This document shows, piece after piece, positions 6,838-12,893 of a DNA stretch of 12,893 bases. Positions within the stretch are counted from its first letter, which is position 1; each line of letters begins with the position of its first letter. A program made the position numbers and the translations under genes. Source of the stretch: Bacteriovoracaceae bacterium (lineage in GTDB: Bacteria > Bdellovibrionota > UBA1018); the NCBI GenBank assembly GCA_023250755.1, contig JAHFAC010000016.1, positions 1 through 12,893 of the forward strand, read 5' to 3'. The notes under the pieces were generated by a model. It ran no database searches, was not told the DNA's origin, and saw only the letters and a program-made list of their open reading frames with translations.

Positions 6838-7864
6838 AAATGGAGGACTTACTCAAGTGATCAGAAATGAAATTCTCACTTGGCCACGCTGGTGGGCTGC
6901 GCAAAACTTCAGGCAGAAAATTTTTCCGGTAGCCGTGGTTGCACTCTATTGGACTTTCTTTGCGTTTTTTCATCGGCTGACTTTTGACCACCTTCGCGTA
7001 GGCTCTCTCATTCTCGTATTAAGTTACGCCGGTCCCAAGGGGAGGACCTTGCTCCGCTTTCTGACACCCTTGATCCTCACCGGCATTGTTTACGATAGTC
7101 AACGATTTTACTCAGATCTGATCCGAGGCCCCGTGCATGTCCAGGAGCCTTATCTTTTTGATAAATATTTCTTCGGAATCAAGACCGATCAAGGCATCCT
7201 CACACCCAACGAGTGGTGGCAATTGCACACTCACCCGATTTTAGATTTTATCTCTGGTTTTCTTTATCTCACCTTTATTTTAATTTTTGTTTTGATTGCC
7301 GCCTATTTTCAATTCTGGGTCAGCCGCACCGGCACGCCTCGCATGAGCGCAGGTGAAATCCGCCGCCGAGCGCCCCAGGTGATGTGGGCATTTTTTTGGG
7401 TCAACGTCATTGGCTACACCACTTATTATTGGTATGCAGCCGCTCCCCCTTGGTACGTGGCGCTTTATGGATTAGGACCGGCCCAAATGGGTACGCCCTC
7501 CAATGTGGCAGGATGCGCGCGTTTTGATCAACTCTTAGGCACGCACTTCTTTAGTCAAATGTATGGTCGATCGGCCGATGTTTTTGGCGCCATCCCCTCA
7601 CTCCACATCGCCTACCCCCTTCAAGCGGTTTATTACGCCTTCTTGTTTGGAGCTGCGAGATGGTTTTCAGTTCTTTTTTATCTCGCTATGTGTTTTTCAG
7701 CCGTCTACTTAAACCACCACTACATGCTCGATTTAATTTGGGGATCTGTTTACGCGATAGTGATTTGCCTAACGATGGACTGGTACTACGAGCGCTCAGC
7801 AAAACAAGCTCTAAATTTTGTTCCAAAGCCCTTCAGCAGTAATGAAATCAAAAACCTCAGTTAA
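6824..7864 (+). CDS. PAP2-superfamily membrane phosphotransferase/phosphatase, Aur1 (inositol phosphorylceramide synthase)-like
   Basis: This 346-residue polytopic membrane protein has about six hydrophobic segments (roughly 33-50, 60-88, 140-165, 186-205, 266-295 and 300-320). It shows the catalytic motifs of the PAP2_3/Aur1 branch: FGAIPSLHIAYP (254-265, His261) and YLNHHYMLDL (295-304, His299 and Asp303), spaced much like the His-His-Asp triad of yeast Aur1. An upstream YDSQRFYSDLIRG block (90-102) also resembles this family. Members cleave or transfer phosphate-linked head groups on lipids at the membrane surface; Aur1 moves phosphoinositol onto ceramide. Which lipid is used here cannot be read from the sequence. 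The ATG has GAGGT a few bases upstream, inside the end of the MMPL gene, and overlaps that gene by 14 nt. The last 54 nt overlap the convergent aminotransferase gene. Confidence 0.85.
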   Translation: MGRNKNGGLTQVIRNEILTWPRWWAAQNFRQKIFPVAVVALYWTFFAFFHRLTFDHLRVGSLILVLSYAGPKGRTLLRFLTPLILTGIVYDSQRFYSDLIRGPVHVQEPYLFDKYFFGIKTDQGILTPNEWWQLHTHPILDFISGFLYLTFILIFVLIAAYFQFWVSRTGTPRMSAGEIRRRAPQVMWAFFWVNVIGYTTYYWYAAAPPWYVALYGLGPAQMGTPSNVAGCARFDQLLGTHFFSQMYGRSADVFGAIPSLHIAYPLQAVYYAFLFGAARWFSVLFYLAMCFSAVYLNHHYMLDLIWGSVYAIVICLTMDWYYERSAKQALNFVPKPFSSNEIKNLS

Positions 7865-9190
7865 AACCGCGACGGATTGATCAATCGTCGATTCATCAAT
7901 GGTCATTGCGGGCTGAATGCGAAAGCTTGCCGAATAGGACATAGTAAGCAAGCCTCGCTTGAGACACTCTTGAAATACCCGGTTCGTAACGCCCTTTGAA
8001 AGGGGTTCTTTAGTGGTCTTGTCTTTGACCATCTCAACACCGAGAAAGAGACCCGCGCCACGGATATCCCCAATAAAGGGATAGCGATCCAAAAAAGGCT
8101 CGAGCTTACGTAAAAAATACTCGCCCATTCGCCTGGAGTTCTCGACTAATCCCTCTTCTTCGATGATCCGAAGCGAAGCGGCAGCCGCGGCAGACGCCAA
8201 AGGACCGCCTCCATAACTCGATGAAGATCCCGAAGGATTGGACCAGGGCTTGGCACTGACAATCTCATCTCGAGATAAAATAGCACTGATCGGAAAGCCT
8301 CCGCCAAACTGCTTGCCCAACGTCACAATGTCTGGCTCGACACCCGAGTGCTGGGATCCCCAATATTTTCCGGTACGGCCAAATCCAGTGATCATTTCAT
8401 CGGCGATCAGGAGGGCACCCACTTCACGTGCGACTTCTTTTACGGCAGGTAAAAATTCTTTAGGCGGAATCACATTCCCAGCTGTTCCTTGCATCGGCTC
8501 GACAATGATCGCGGCCACTTCACCCGCAGTTGTTGTTTTGAGTTGCTTACGAAGCATTTCGACGCAAGCCATCCCGCAGCTCGGATATTTCTGGCCTAAA
8601 GGACATCGGTAACAATTAGCATAGGGCGCAATATGAGATCCGGGAGCCATCGGACCGAGCTTGTCTTTAAAATCAGATCCCATGAGCGAGAGAGCCCCCA
8701 AGGTCTTGCCATGAAATCCGCCCCAGAAACTCACAAACTCATATTTTCCGGTTGCGCACTTCGCCAGGCGAAGCGCCGACTCAACCGCCTCAGCACCACT
8801 CGAATACAGTTGAGCGCGGTGGAGATCCGGTGCTGGACGATTTTTCGCCAAACGCTCGAGCAACTCGACTCTTGCTTCTGATGTAAAGCTGCCAACAGAG
8901 GCTTTTTCAACCTGGTCCTGTACTGCTTTTACGTATTTAGGATGACTATGTCCCAAACCGTTCACACCGATGCCACCAATGATGTCGATTAAGATATTTC
9001 CGTCCACATCGGTTACAGTGCTTCCGAGAGCCTCTTTTACAACAATCCCTGCCATCAGTGCAAATCCCTGGAGTCCTGGGGCCAAATGCACTTCTTCTCG
9101 CTCACGAAGGGCGCGGCTCTTTGGGCCGGGAATCTCGGTTTGAACTCTTGGACCCACCGCCATACGTTCAGATCGATTAAGGTTATCCAT
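7811..9190 (-). CDS. Class III PLP-dependent aminotransferase (GabT/acetylornithine aminotransferase-like)
   Basis: This 459-residue cytoplasmic enzyme has the full class III (subgroup II) aminotransferase pattern: DVDGN (61-65), SGAEAVESALRLAK (131-144) for PLP phosphate binding, WGGFHGKTLGALS (156-168), EPMQGTAGN (231-239), IADEMITGFGRTG (262-274, Asp264 contacting the pyridine nitrogen) and TLGKQFGGGFP (290-300, Lys293 forming the Schiff base). It transfers an amino group, most likely from an omega-amino acid such as GABA or ornithine-type substrates, to 2-oxoglutarate. The exact substrate cannot be fixed from sequence, so no symbol is given. A Cys-rich insert CYRCPLGQKYPSCGMAC (193-209) has a C-x2-C-x8-C-x3-C pattern. 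The gene follows the SDR after 79 nt on the same strand. The start has only AAGGTG about 13 nt upstream, a poor ribosome binding site. Its 3' end overlaps the PAP2-type gene. Confidence 0.92.
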   Translation of the reverse strand: MDNLNRSERMAVGPRVQTEIPGPKSRALREREEVHLAPGLQGFALMAGIVVKEALGSTVTDVDGNILIDIIGGIGVNGLGHSHPKYVKAVQDQVEKASVGSFTSEARVELLERLAKNRPAPDLHRAQLYSSGAEAVESALRLAKCATGKYEFVSFWGGFHGKTLGALSLMGSDFKDKLGPMAPGSHIAPYANCYRCPLGQKYPSCGMACVEMLRKQLKTTTAGEVAAIIVEPMQGTAGNVIPPKEFLPAVKEVAREVGALLIADEMITGFGRTGKYWGSQHSGVEPDIVTLGKQFGGGFPISAILSRDEIVSAKPWSNPSGSSSSYGGGPLASAAAAASLRIIEEEGLVENSRRMGEYFLRKLEPFLDRYPFIGDIRGAGLFLGVEMVKDKTTKEPLSKGVTNRVFQECLKRGLLTMSYSASFRIQPAMTIDESTIDQSVAVLTEVFDFITAEGLWNKI

Positions 9191-9269
9191 AGATCACTGG
9201 GCGCACCTTAACGCGTCCGGGCTGGGCTGGCAAGTGGGGGTAGAAGGACAAAGATCCTTGAATATTCAC

Positions 9270-10088
9270 CTAACCCATCACTCTTTTTCTCACAATCGGC
9301 AAAAAAACTGAATCTGGGATGAACTTCCTGAGCGGTAATAAAATTGAAGCATCTCTCCCAGCTGCATACCGCAATCGTGAAGAAGCATCAGACGCCGCCT
9401 TGACGATCGTACGAGCGATCACTTCAGGATCTGAGCCTTCAGTCTGAACAGCATGGTCCATATACGCTGTTCCTTTTTCGACATAGCTGCGGTAGGCATC
9501 CATTGCCAACGCACCGGCTCGATCAGATGAGCGATCCATGAACTCAGTCCTGACCGCTCCCGGCTCCACTATCTTTACACGAATATTAAATGGGAGTAGT
9601 TCATAATGAATAGACTCAGAGAATCCTTCAATTGCAAATTTTGAAGCGTGATAAAGGCTGAAAAGCGGAAACGTCATCCTCCCCCCGACTGAAGTGATAT
9701 TGATGATCGTCCCCTCTTTTTTTTCTCGAAAATGTGGAAGAATTTGCCTGACCACTTCCATCACACCAAACACATTGGTATTAAACTGCCTTTCAACCTG
9801 CTCACGAGTCGTCGACTCAAACGGCCCAAATAATCCATAACCCGCATTATTGACGACAGCATCGATATGGCCAAATCGCTCAATGGCCTGTCCAATCGAT
9901 TTTTGAATCGTTTCTGGACGGGTCACGTCAAGTTCCAGGCAAATCACATTTTCAAGCAGGGTCAACTCTTTCTCTTGTTCAGGCTTACGCATGGTTGCAA
10001 CAACATTCCAACCTTTTTTTTGAAAATATTTTACAGAAGCGCGTCCTATCCCACTCGAAGACCCTGTGATCAATACTGTTTTTTTCAT
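9270..10088 (-). CDS. Classical SDR-family NAD(P)-dependent oxidoreductase
   Basis: This 272-residue short-chain dehydrogenase/reductase uses NAD(P)(H) to oxidise or reduce an alcohol/carbonyl substrate in the cytoplasm. The Rossmann motif TGSSSGIG (8-15), NNAG (80-83), Asn105 in NTNVFG, Ser133, and the catalytic YHASK (Tyr146, Lys150) are all present, followed by EPGAVRTEF (175-183). Arg34 after the second strand (ATMRKP) favours NADP. The substrate is unknown. Start choice is supported by AAGGAG nine bases upstream, and the ATG overlaps the tetR stop in an ATGA junction (10088-10085). The SDR is therefore almost surely co-transcribed and translationally coupled with the TetR regulator, and is its likeliest target. 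The aminotransferase gene follows downstream on the same strand and could be read from the same transcript. Confidence 0.93.
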   Translation of the reverse strand: MKKTVLITGSSSGIGRASVKYFQKKGWNVVATMRKPEQEKELTLLENVICLELDVTRPETIQKSIGQAIERFGHIDAVVNNAGYGLFGPFESTTREQVERQFNTNVFGVMEVVRQILPHFREKKEGTIINITSVGGRMTFPLFSLYHASKFAIEGFSESIHYELLPFNIRVKIVEPGAVRTEFMDRSSDRAGALAMDAYRSYVEKGTAYMDHAVQTEGSDPEVIARTIVKAASDASSRLRYAAGRDASILLPLRKFIPDSVFLPIVRKRVMG

Positions 10089-10795
10089 GACTGATAACTC
10101 CTTTTTGCGTTTGTTTTATTTAACTCTAGGCCGCTCAGCAACGCACTGTACGTCTGAGAGAACTCTTCAAAAAAATCAAATTTCATTCCCCGAATCTCTG
10201 GATGCTCCAAAGCTTCACGAACGACTGGCCCCGGATTGGCCATTTGCCAAAGACCAATGATCAAAGCATTGGCCCTGAGCAAAAGCATCGCGCCCTCTCC
10301 TGAAGAAGGAAATTTGAGGGCCGTCTCTAAAAGACTCCCGGTCCGGGTCAGATGTTTGGCTAACTTTAATTTAAATTCGATTGCACGTGATATTTTGATA
10401 TTTTGCTCAAGTATGGTGTGAAGAATAATCAATAAACGAGCGAGATCTTGATGAGCCTTCATGGATCGAACCATTAGCTTTACTACTAAGTGGATGACAT
10501 TCAAATCAGCGGGCTTTTTGTGGATCATCTTTTCGAGCTCGGCATTGACTTCGCCAAACCATTTTTCAAGGTGAGTTTCATACAGAGCCAAAAACAACTC
10601 TTCTTTTGATTTAAAATAAAGATACAGCGTTCCTTTGGCCAGGCCACTTTTTTTACTGAGTGCTGCCATCGAGATCGACTCATACGACCCTTTCAAAAAT
10701 AGATGGCGAGCTTCTTCGAGGATGAGATTTCGTCGCTCAAACTTCTGTGAATCCTGTCGAGCTCTTTTATTAGGGCTGGGCTTTTGCTTATACAT
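10085..10795 (-). CDS. TetR/AcrR-family transcriptional regulator
   Basis: This 236-residue protein has a standard TetR N-terminal DNA-binding domain (about 20-66): ILEEARHLFLKGSYESISM (25-43), then the helix-turn-helix with LSKKSGLAKGTLYLYFKSKEEL (46-67). The C-terminal part (about 75-225) is all-helical, as expected of the ligand-binding/dimerisation domain of this family. The ligand is not predictable. It lies directly downstream of a promoter carrying two inverted-repeat operators, so autorepression is probable and would also control the overlapping SDR gene. The first 18 residues (MYKQKPSPNKRARQDSQK) are a basic extension before the domain. AAGG six bases before the ATG serves as the ribosome binding site and lies within the operator. 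Confidence 0.95.
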   Translation of the reverse strand: MYKQKPSPNKRARQDSQKFERRNLILEEARHLFLKGSYESISMAALSKKSGLAKGTLYLYFKSKEELFLALYETHLEKWFGEVNAELEKMIHKKPADLNVIHLVVKLMVRSMKAHQDLARLLIILHTILEQNIKISRAIEFKLKLAKHLTRTGSLLETALKFPSSGEGAMLLLRANALIIGLWQMANPGPVVREALEHPEIRGMKFDFFEEFSQTYSALLSGLELNKTNAKRSYQS

Positions 10796-10815
10796 AACTG
10801 ACCTTGGGTCAGTTA
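10795..10815. promoter_or_regulatory. TetR operator O1 overlapping -10, ribosome binding site and start codon
   Basis: AACTGACC-TTG-GGTCAGTT (10796-10814) is a perfect inverted repeat with 8-bp arms and a 3-nt centre; adding one base each side (10795, 10815) makes 9-bp arms. It is the usual size and TGAC/GTCA style of TetR-family operators. The tetR Shine-Dalgarno (AAGG, 10805-10802) lies in its centre, its left edge is the first base of the tetR ATG, and its right edge overlaps the -10 element. Confidence 0.8.
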
Positions 10816-10841
10816 ATAAATGACTCAGGGTCAGTTGTCAA
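10813..10841 (-). promoter_or_regulatory. Promoter of the tetR-SDR operon
   Basis: On the minus strand TTGACA (10841-10836, a perfect -35) is followed after exactly 17 nt by TATTAA (10818-10813, 4 of 6 to the -10 consensus). Transcription would begin near 10806, leaving a leader of only about 10-12 nt before the ATG at 10795. The -35 starts one base after the stop codon of the upstream lipoprotein gene (10843-10845). Confidence 0.75.
10818..10836. promoter_or_regulatory. TetR operator O2 in the promoter spacer
   Basis: AAATGACTCAGGGTCAGTT matches operator O1 at 15 of 19 positions and keeps a TGAC-N5-GTCA inverted repeat (10821-10833). It sits almost wholly between the -35 and -10 elements. 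Its start is 22 bp from that of O1, close to two helical turns, placing the two sites on the same DNA face. It is the less symmetrical and probably weaker site. Confidence 0.65.
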
Positions 10842-10842
10842 A

Positions 10843-11688
10843 TTAAAAAGCAGGGAGTGGCTTCTGCTGAAGGGCAGAGTTCAACAGCTCCCAGACCAGG
10901 GTTAAATGAACTCCGTCACTTGAAACCATTCCAAGAGAATTCAGCATGCTTTGCGTAGCCGTGGGATGCACGCCTGAGAGAATGACAAATCCATTCCCAG
11001 ACCAAAGCTGAGTGATAGCTGGACTTCCATCAGGATACTTGGCAATGACCCCGCCAGGGAGATTGGGGGTTTCGGGTCCGCCGTACCATAAAATATCCTG
11101 AGTGGTGCCGTCAGAAAATGACTCTAAAGTCATCGCGAAAGCGACTCCCTGATTTTCTAGAAAATAGTAACTGAGCTTGGGTCCATCGACCACGCCAAGA
11201 TATGAGGAATCACTCGCCACCTCTAAGGCCGGAGCGACAGCTATAAACGCCCCGGCACAGAAACCCACATAGCCTACTCCATTCTTTTGCACAGCCTTTC
11301 GTAAATTCGCATGTGTCTGCAAGGTCAAGCTTTGCCCTTCACTTCCACCCGAACCTCCTGGGACAATCAGCATGCCAAACCGAGATAAATCATCGACTGA
11401 CATCGCATTCATCTCGCTTGAGGTGGCTTTTTTATAGCTCAATGAGTGCTGGCTCAGGATGTTTTCAAGCGAGCTCACTTCGGACGTCCAAGTTCCGCTG
11501 CCAGAAAAAAGAAGAGCTCCTATTTGAAAGCTTCTTTGCTGTCCCGTAGGAGAAGGGGGCTGTTTAGGCTGAGAAGGCAATGAGGATGGGGCTTTTCCTA
11601 AGGAGGCCGTATTTTGAAGAGCGACTTCGGTCACGCCCTCACAGGCAGGAAAAACCAGGGCAATTCCGAATATTAATAATAAGGGCAT
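10843..11688 (-). CDS. Exported lipoprotein with BPL_N/class I glutamine-amidotransferase-like domain
   Basis: This 281-residue protein starts with a hydrophobic signal (1-15) ending at FPAC (Cys16), an imperfect lipobox, then a Ser/Pro/Gln-rich linker (about 28-52). The rest (about 53-275) resembles the N-terminal domain of biotin-protein ligase-like proteins (BPL_N, PF09825) with the glutamine-amidotransferase fold: VPGGSGG (109-115), a nucleophile elbow GFCAGAF (142-148) with Cys144, LWYGGPETPNLPGG (200-213), and LSGVHPTA (237-244) where amidotransferases carry an HPE-type motif; Glu is replaced by Thr. The enzymatic activity is unknown; it could be a thiol hydrolase or a binding protein. 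AAAGGA six bases before the ATG supports the start. Its stop is one base from the tetR -35 box, so some read-through into tetR is possible. It is placed at the envelope, outside the cytoplasm. Confidence 0.8.
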   Translation of the reverse strand: MPLLLIFGIALVFPACEGVTEVALQNTASLGKAPSSLPSQPKQPPSPTGQQRSFQIGALLFSGSGTWTSEVSSLENILSQHSLSYKKATSSEMNAMSVDDLSRFGMLIVPGGSGGSEGQSLTLQTHANLRKAVQKNGVGYVGFCAGAFIAVAPALEVASDSSYLGVVDGPKLSYYFLENQGVAFAMTLESFSDGTTQDILWYGGPETPNLPGGVIAKYPDGSPAITQLWSGNGFVILSGVHPTATQSMLNSLGMVSSDGVHLTLVWELLNSALQQKPLPAF

Positions 11689-11723
11689 CTTCGATCCTTT
11701 CTGTAAAAACTTCCTAAGGAGTG

Positions 11724-11754
11724 AAAAAAGTGGGCTTAGTATGGGGGACTAAGC
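11724..11754 (-). terminator. Hairpin plus T-run, possible rho-independent terminator or leader hairpin
   Basis: On the minus strand a perfect 7-bp stem (GCTTAGT/ACTAAGC, 11754-11734) with a 7-nt C-rich loop is followed after four bases by TTTTTT (11729-11724). It lies about 100 nt downstream of the stop of the upstream exported-protein gene and about 35 nt before the lipoprotein start. It could end the first transcript, or, if the lipoprotein promoter lies further upstream, act in that gene's leader. Confidence 0.5.
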
Positions 11755-11810
11755 GGTTGAATTTCGCTTTTCAGGAAATTAATCCGAAATGAAATTGATA
11801 ATATTAAGTG

Positions 11811-11847
11811 ATACGAAGAACTCTAAAAAAAGTGTCGAACTTCGTAT
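11811..11847. repeat. Inverted repeat downstream of the truncated exported-protein gene
   Basis: ATACGAAG (11811-11818) and CTTCGTAT (11840-11847) are perfect 8-bp arms with a 21-nt loop; six T follow (11847-11852) on the plus strand. On that strand it has terminator shape, but no plus-strand gene lies upstream. The long loop makes a strong hairpin doubtful. It sits 10 nt after the stop of the minus-strand gene and may be a transcript-end structure or a protein-binding site. Confidence 0.35.
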
Positions 11848-11856
11848 TTTTTCAGT

Positions 11857-12893
11857 TTATTTTACTTCAGCACAAGATTTCAACTCTTCTGGCGTCATCA
11901 GCTCCATCAACGCAAGTCCAACCAGAGGATTAATATAAGCGGGAGACGAAGGTCGATTCTGCTCCAGGTGTGGCCTAAAGAATCTAGCCTCATTCCACTG
12001 ATATAATAGAAACTGCCTTAGTAACTGAGCCTGTCCTGAGATTTCTTCACCTTCATCGGAGCGTTTTTCATTTCTCAAAATCTTCAATGCCTTAGCTGTG
12101 TAAAGCAAAGCCGGGTAATAAAAAATGGGAGAAAGACCATCCCCTCCCTCATGAAAAAAACCGCTTCTCGCATGCAAATCGAGAATTTCTCGGTTTAAAA
12201 TGAAGTTTTTGATAGCTTGCTTTAAGGTTTCACGCTGCTTTTCATGATCACTGCTCCCCGCACCCAAATAAAGAGCCAGATGGACCGGAACCGCTCTTGC
12301 CACACTACCGCGTGAGCTAGCCCAAGGATCTGAATCCTTGCCAACTAAAGAATATGGCTGATAGTTAATCCTCAAAGGCTGGTCAGAGTTCGGAATGGCC
12401 CTCTTCAATAACTCTAAACCTGAAGCACTGCGAACCTCACTCAAGACACCGCCCAGGAGAAAAGAGCTCCACAAACTTCCTCGATTATATCCCACTACCG
12501 CAGACTTGAGATCAGAAAATTTTTTACCGCGTTTTACAATTTGGTACATGTCCGACAGTTCGCTATCAAAGGAGTGGCTTATCCGTAAAATTTCAATTTG
12601 AATCTTATTTGGGTCGACACCGATTCCACCAGTGAGCCCCGCTCTTGAGTTGACCTCTTTTAAAAGCTCAAAATAAAAAAGTTTTCCCCATTCGTCGTAA
12701 GAAGAATACGCCTGGTTAGGCGATCCTGCCTCCTGCCTGTAAAGTTCGGTCGCGCGTAAGACGGATTCTGCCATGACCGGAAGTGTAGAAAAAACCAGGC
12801 TCGAAGGATGGCACCCGGATCCGGTATCGGTCTCCGTTTTAGGTTGCTGGGCTTGGGCCGGGGCATAAAAAACGCTGAGTCTCTTGACAATCT
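11857..12893 (-). CDS. Unrecognised exported protein, 5'-truncated by window edge
   Basis: The frame is open from the stop at 11857 to the window edge, so the Met at 12774 is internal: in-frame codons upstream encode at least another 39 residues, including RLSVFYAPAQAQQ and then a Thr/Asp/Ser/Gly linker with a Cys (GSGCHPSS). The AQA-QQ part looks like the end of a cleavable signal peptide, so the protein is probably exported; the true start is outside the window. The visible 340-plus residues are largely alpha-helical with regularly spaced aromatic and Trp residues (DEWGKLFYFELL, DPWASSRGSVARAVPVHLALYLG, DGLSPIFYYPALLY, YQWNEARFF). This pattern recalls helical-barrel (toroid) carbohydrate-active proteins, but I recognise no catalytic signature and assign no function. 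I see no ribosome binding site for the internal Met. Two hairpin-like elements lie downstream, before the lipoprotein gene. Confidence 0.75.
   Translation of the reverse strand, partial: IVKRLSVFYAPAQAQQPKTETDTGSGCHPSSLVFSTLPVMAESVLRATELYRQEAGSPNQAYSSYDEWGKLFYFELLKEVNSRAGLTGGIGVDPNKIQIEILRISHSFDSELSDMYQIVKRGKKFSDLKSAVVGYNRGSLWSSFLLGGVLSEVRSASGLELLKRAIPNSDQPLRINYQPYSLVGKDSDPWASSRGSVARAVPVHLALYLGAGSSDHEKQRETLKQAIKNFILNREILDLHARSGFFHEGGDGLSPIFYYPALLYTAKALKILRNEKRSDEGEEISGQAQLLRQFLLYQWNEARFFRPHLEQNRPSSPAYINPLVGLALMELMTPEELKSCAEVK

Noticed and set aside
8238..8612. 124-codon plus-strand open frame inside the aminotransferase gene
   Set aside because: It is antisense to the catalytic core of a clearly functional aminotransferase, including the Schiff-base lysine region, and has no recognisable domain.
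9249..9260. CAAAGATCCTTG near-palindrome between the SDR and aminotransferase genes
   Set aside because: It is short and imperfect, has no T-run, and does not resemble the TetR operators; not enough for an operator or terminator call.
12660..12890. 76-codon minus-strand open frame in another phase at the window edge
   Set aside because: It overlaps the truncated exported-protein frame, which has a longer open run and a plausible signal-peptide end.
1..12893. CRISPR array, tRNA, insertion sequence or integrase
   Set aside because: I saw no regularly spaced repeats, cloverleaf-like GTTC/CCA signals, transposase motifs or terminal inverted repeats on either strand.

Overview
The window looks like a compact Gram-negative chromosome of moderate GC. 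An MCE/Mla lipid-transport pair, a lipoprotein signal and RND/MMPL-type envelope machinery show an outer membrane. The gene families, the secreted hypothetical proteins and the many adjoining or overlapping genes would fit a deltaproteobacterial or Bdellovibrionota-like organism, but that placement is inference from general resemblance. I saw no tRNA, rRNA, insertion sequence, phage gene or CRISPR array.

Layout. Positions 1-351 hold the 3' end of a phosphoserine phosphatase (serB), followed by a small membrane protein matching the membrane half of urate hydroxylase PuuD (381-1082). It runs tail-to-tail, with a 59-nt antisense overlap, into a minus-strand operon read mlaE-type permease (3523-4305), mlaD-type MCE protein (1987-3519), then an unrecognised exported protein (1024-1986). 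No MlaF-type ATPase gene is present. An 87-bp divergent gap (4306-4392) separates this operon from a plus-strand pair: an 814-aa MMPL/RND lipid-exporter-like protein (4393-6837) overlapping an Aur1/PAP2-type membrane phosphotransferase (6824-7864). I read 1024-7864 as a possible envelope-lipid module in which one arm moves lipids, the other exports them, and a PAP2 enzyme may remodel head groups.

The second half is mainly minus-strand: a class III PLP aminotransferase (7811-9190), an SDR oxidoreductase (9270-10088), and a TetR regulator (10085-10795) overlapping the SDR by 4 nt. The tetR promoter is unusually legible: TTGACA-N17-TATTAA with two TetR-like operators 22 bp apart, one between the -35 and -10 and one running from the -10 to the start codon. 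Upstream on the same strand are a lipoprotein with a BPL_N/glutamine-amidotransferase-like domain (10843-11688), a 168-bp gap with two hairpins, and a 5'-truncated unrecognised exported protein (11857 to the window edge).

The points most worth a second look are the lipid-trafficking neighbourhood with its ATPase-less MCE operon and Aur1-like enzyme, the double-operator tetR promoter that also covers the ribosome binding site, and the two unrecognised exported proteins.
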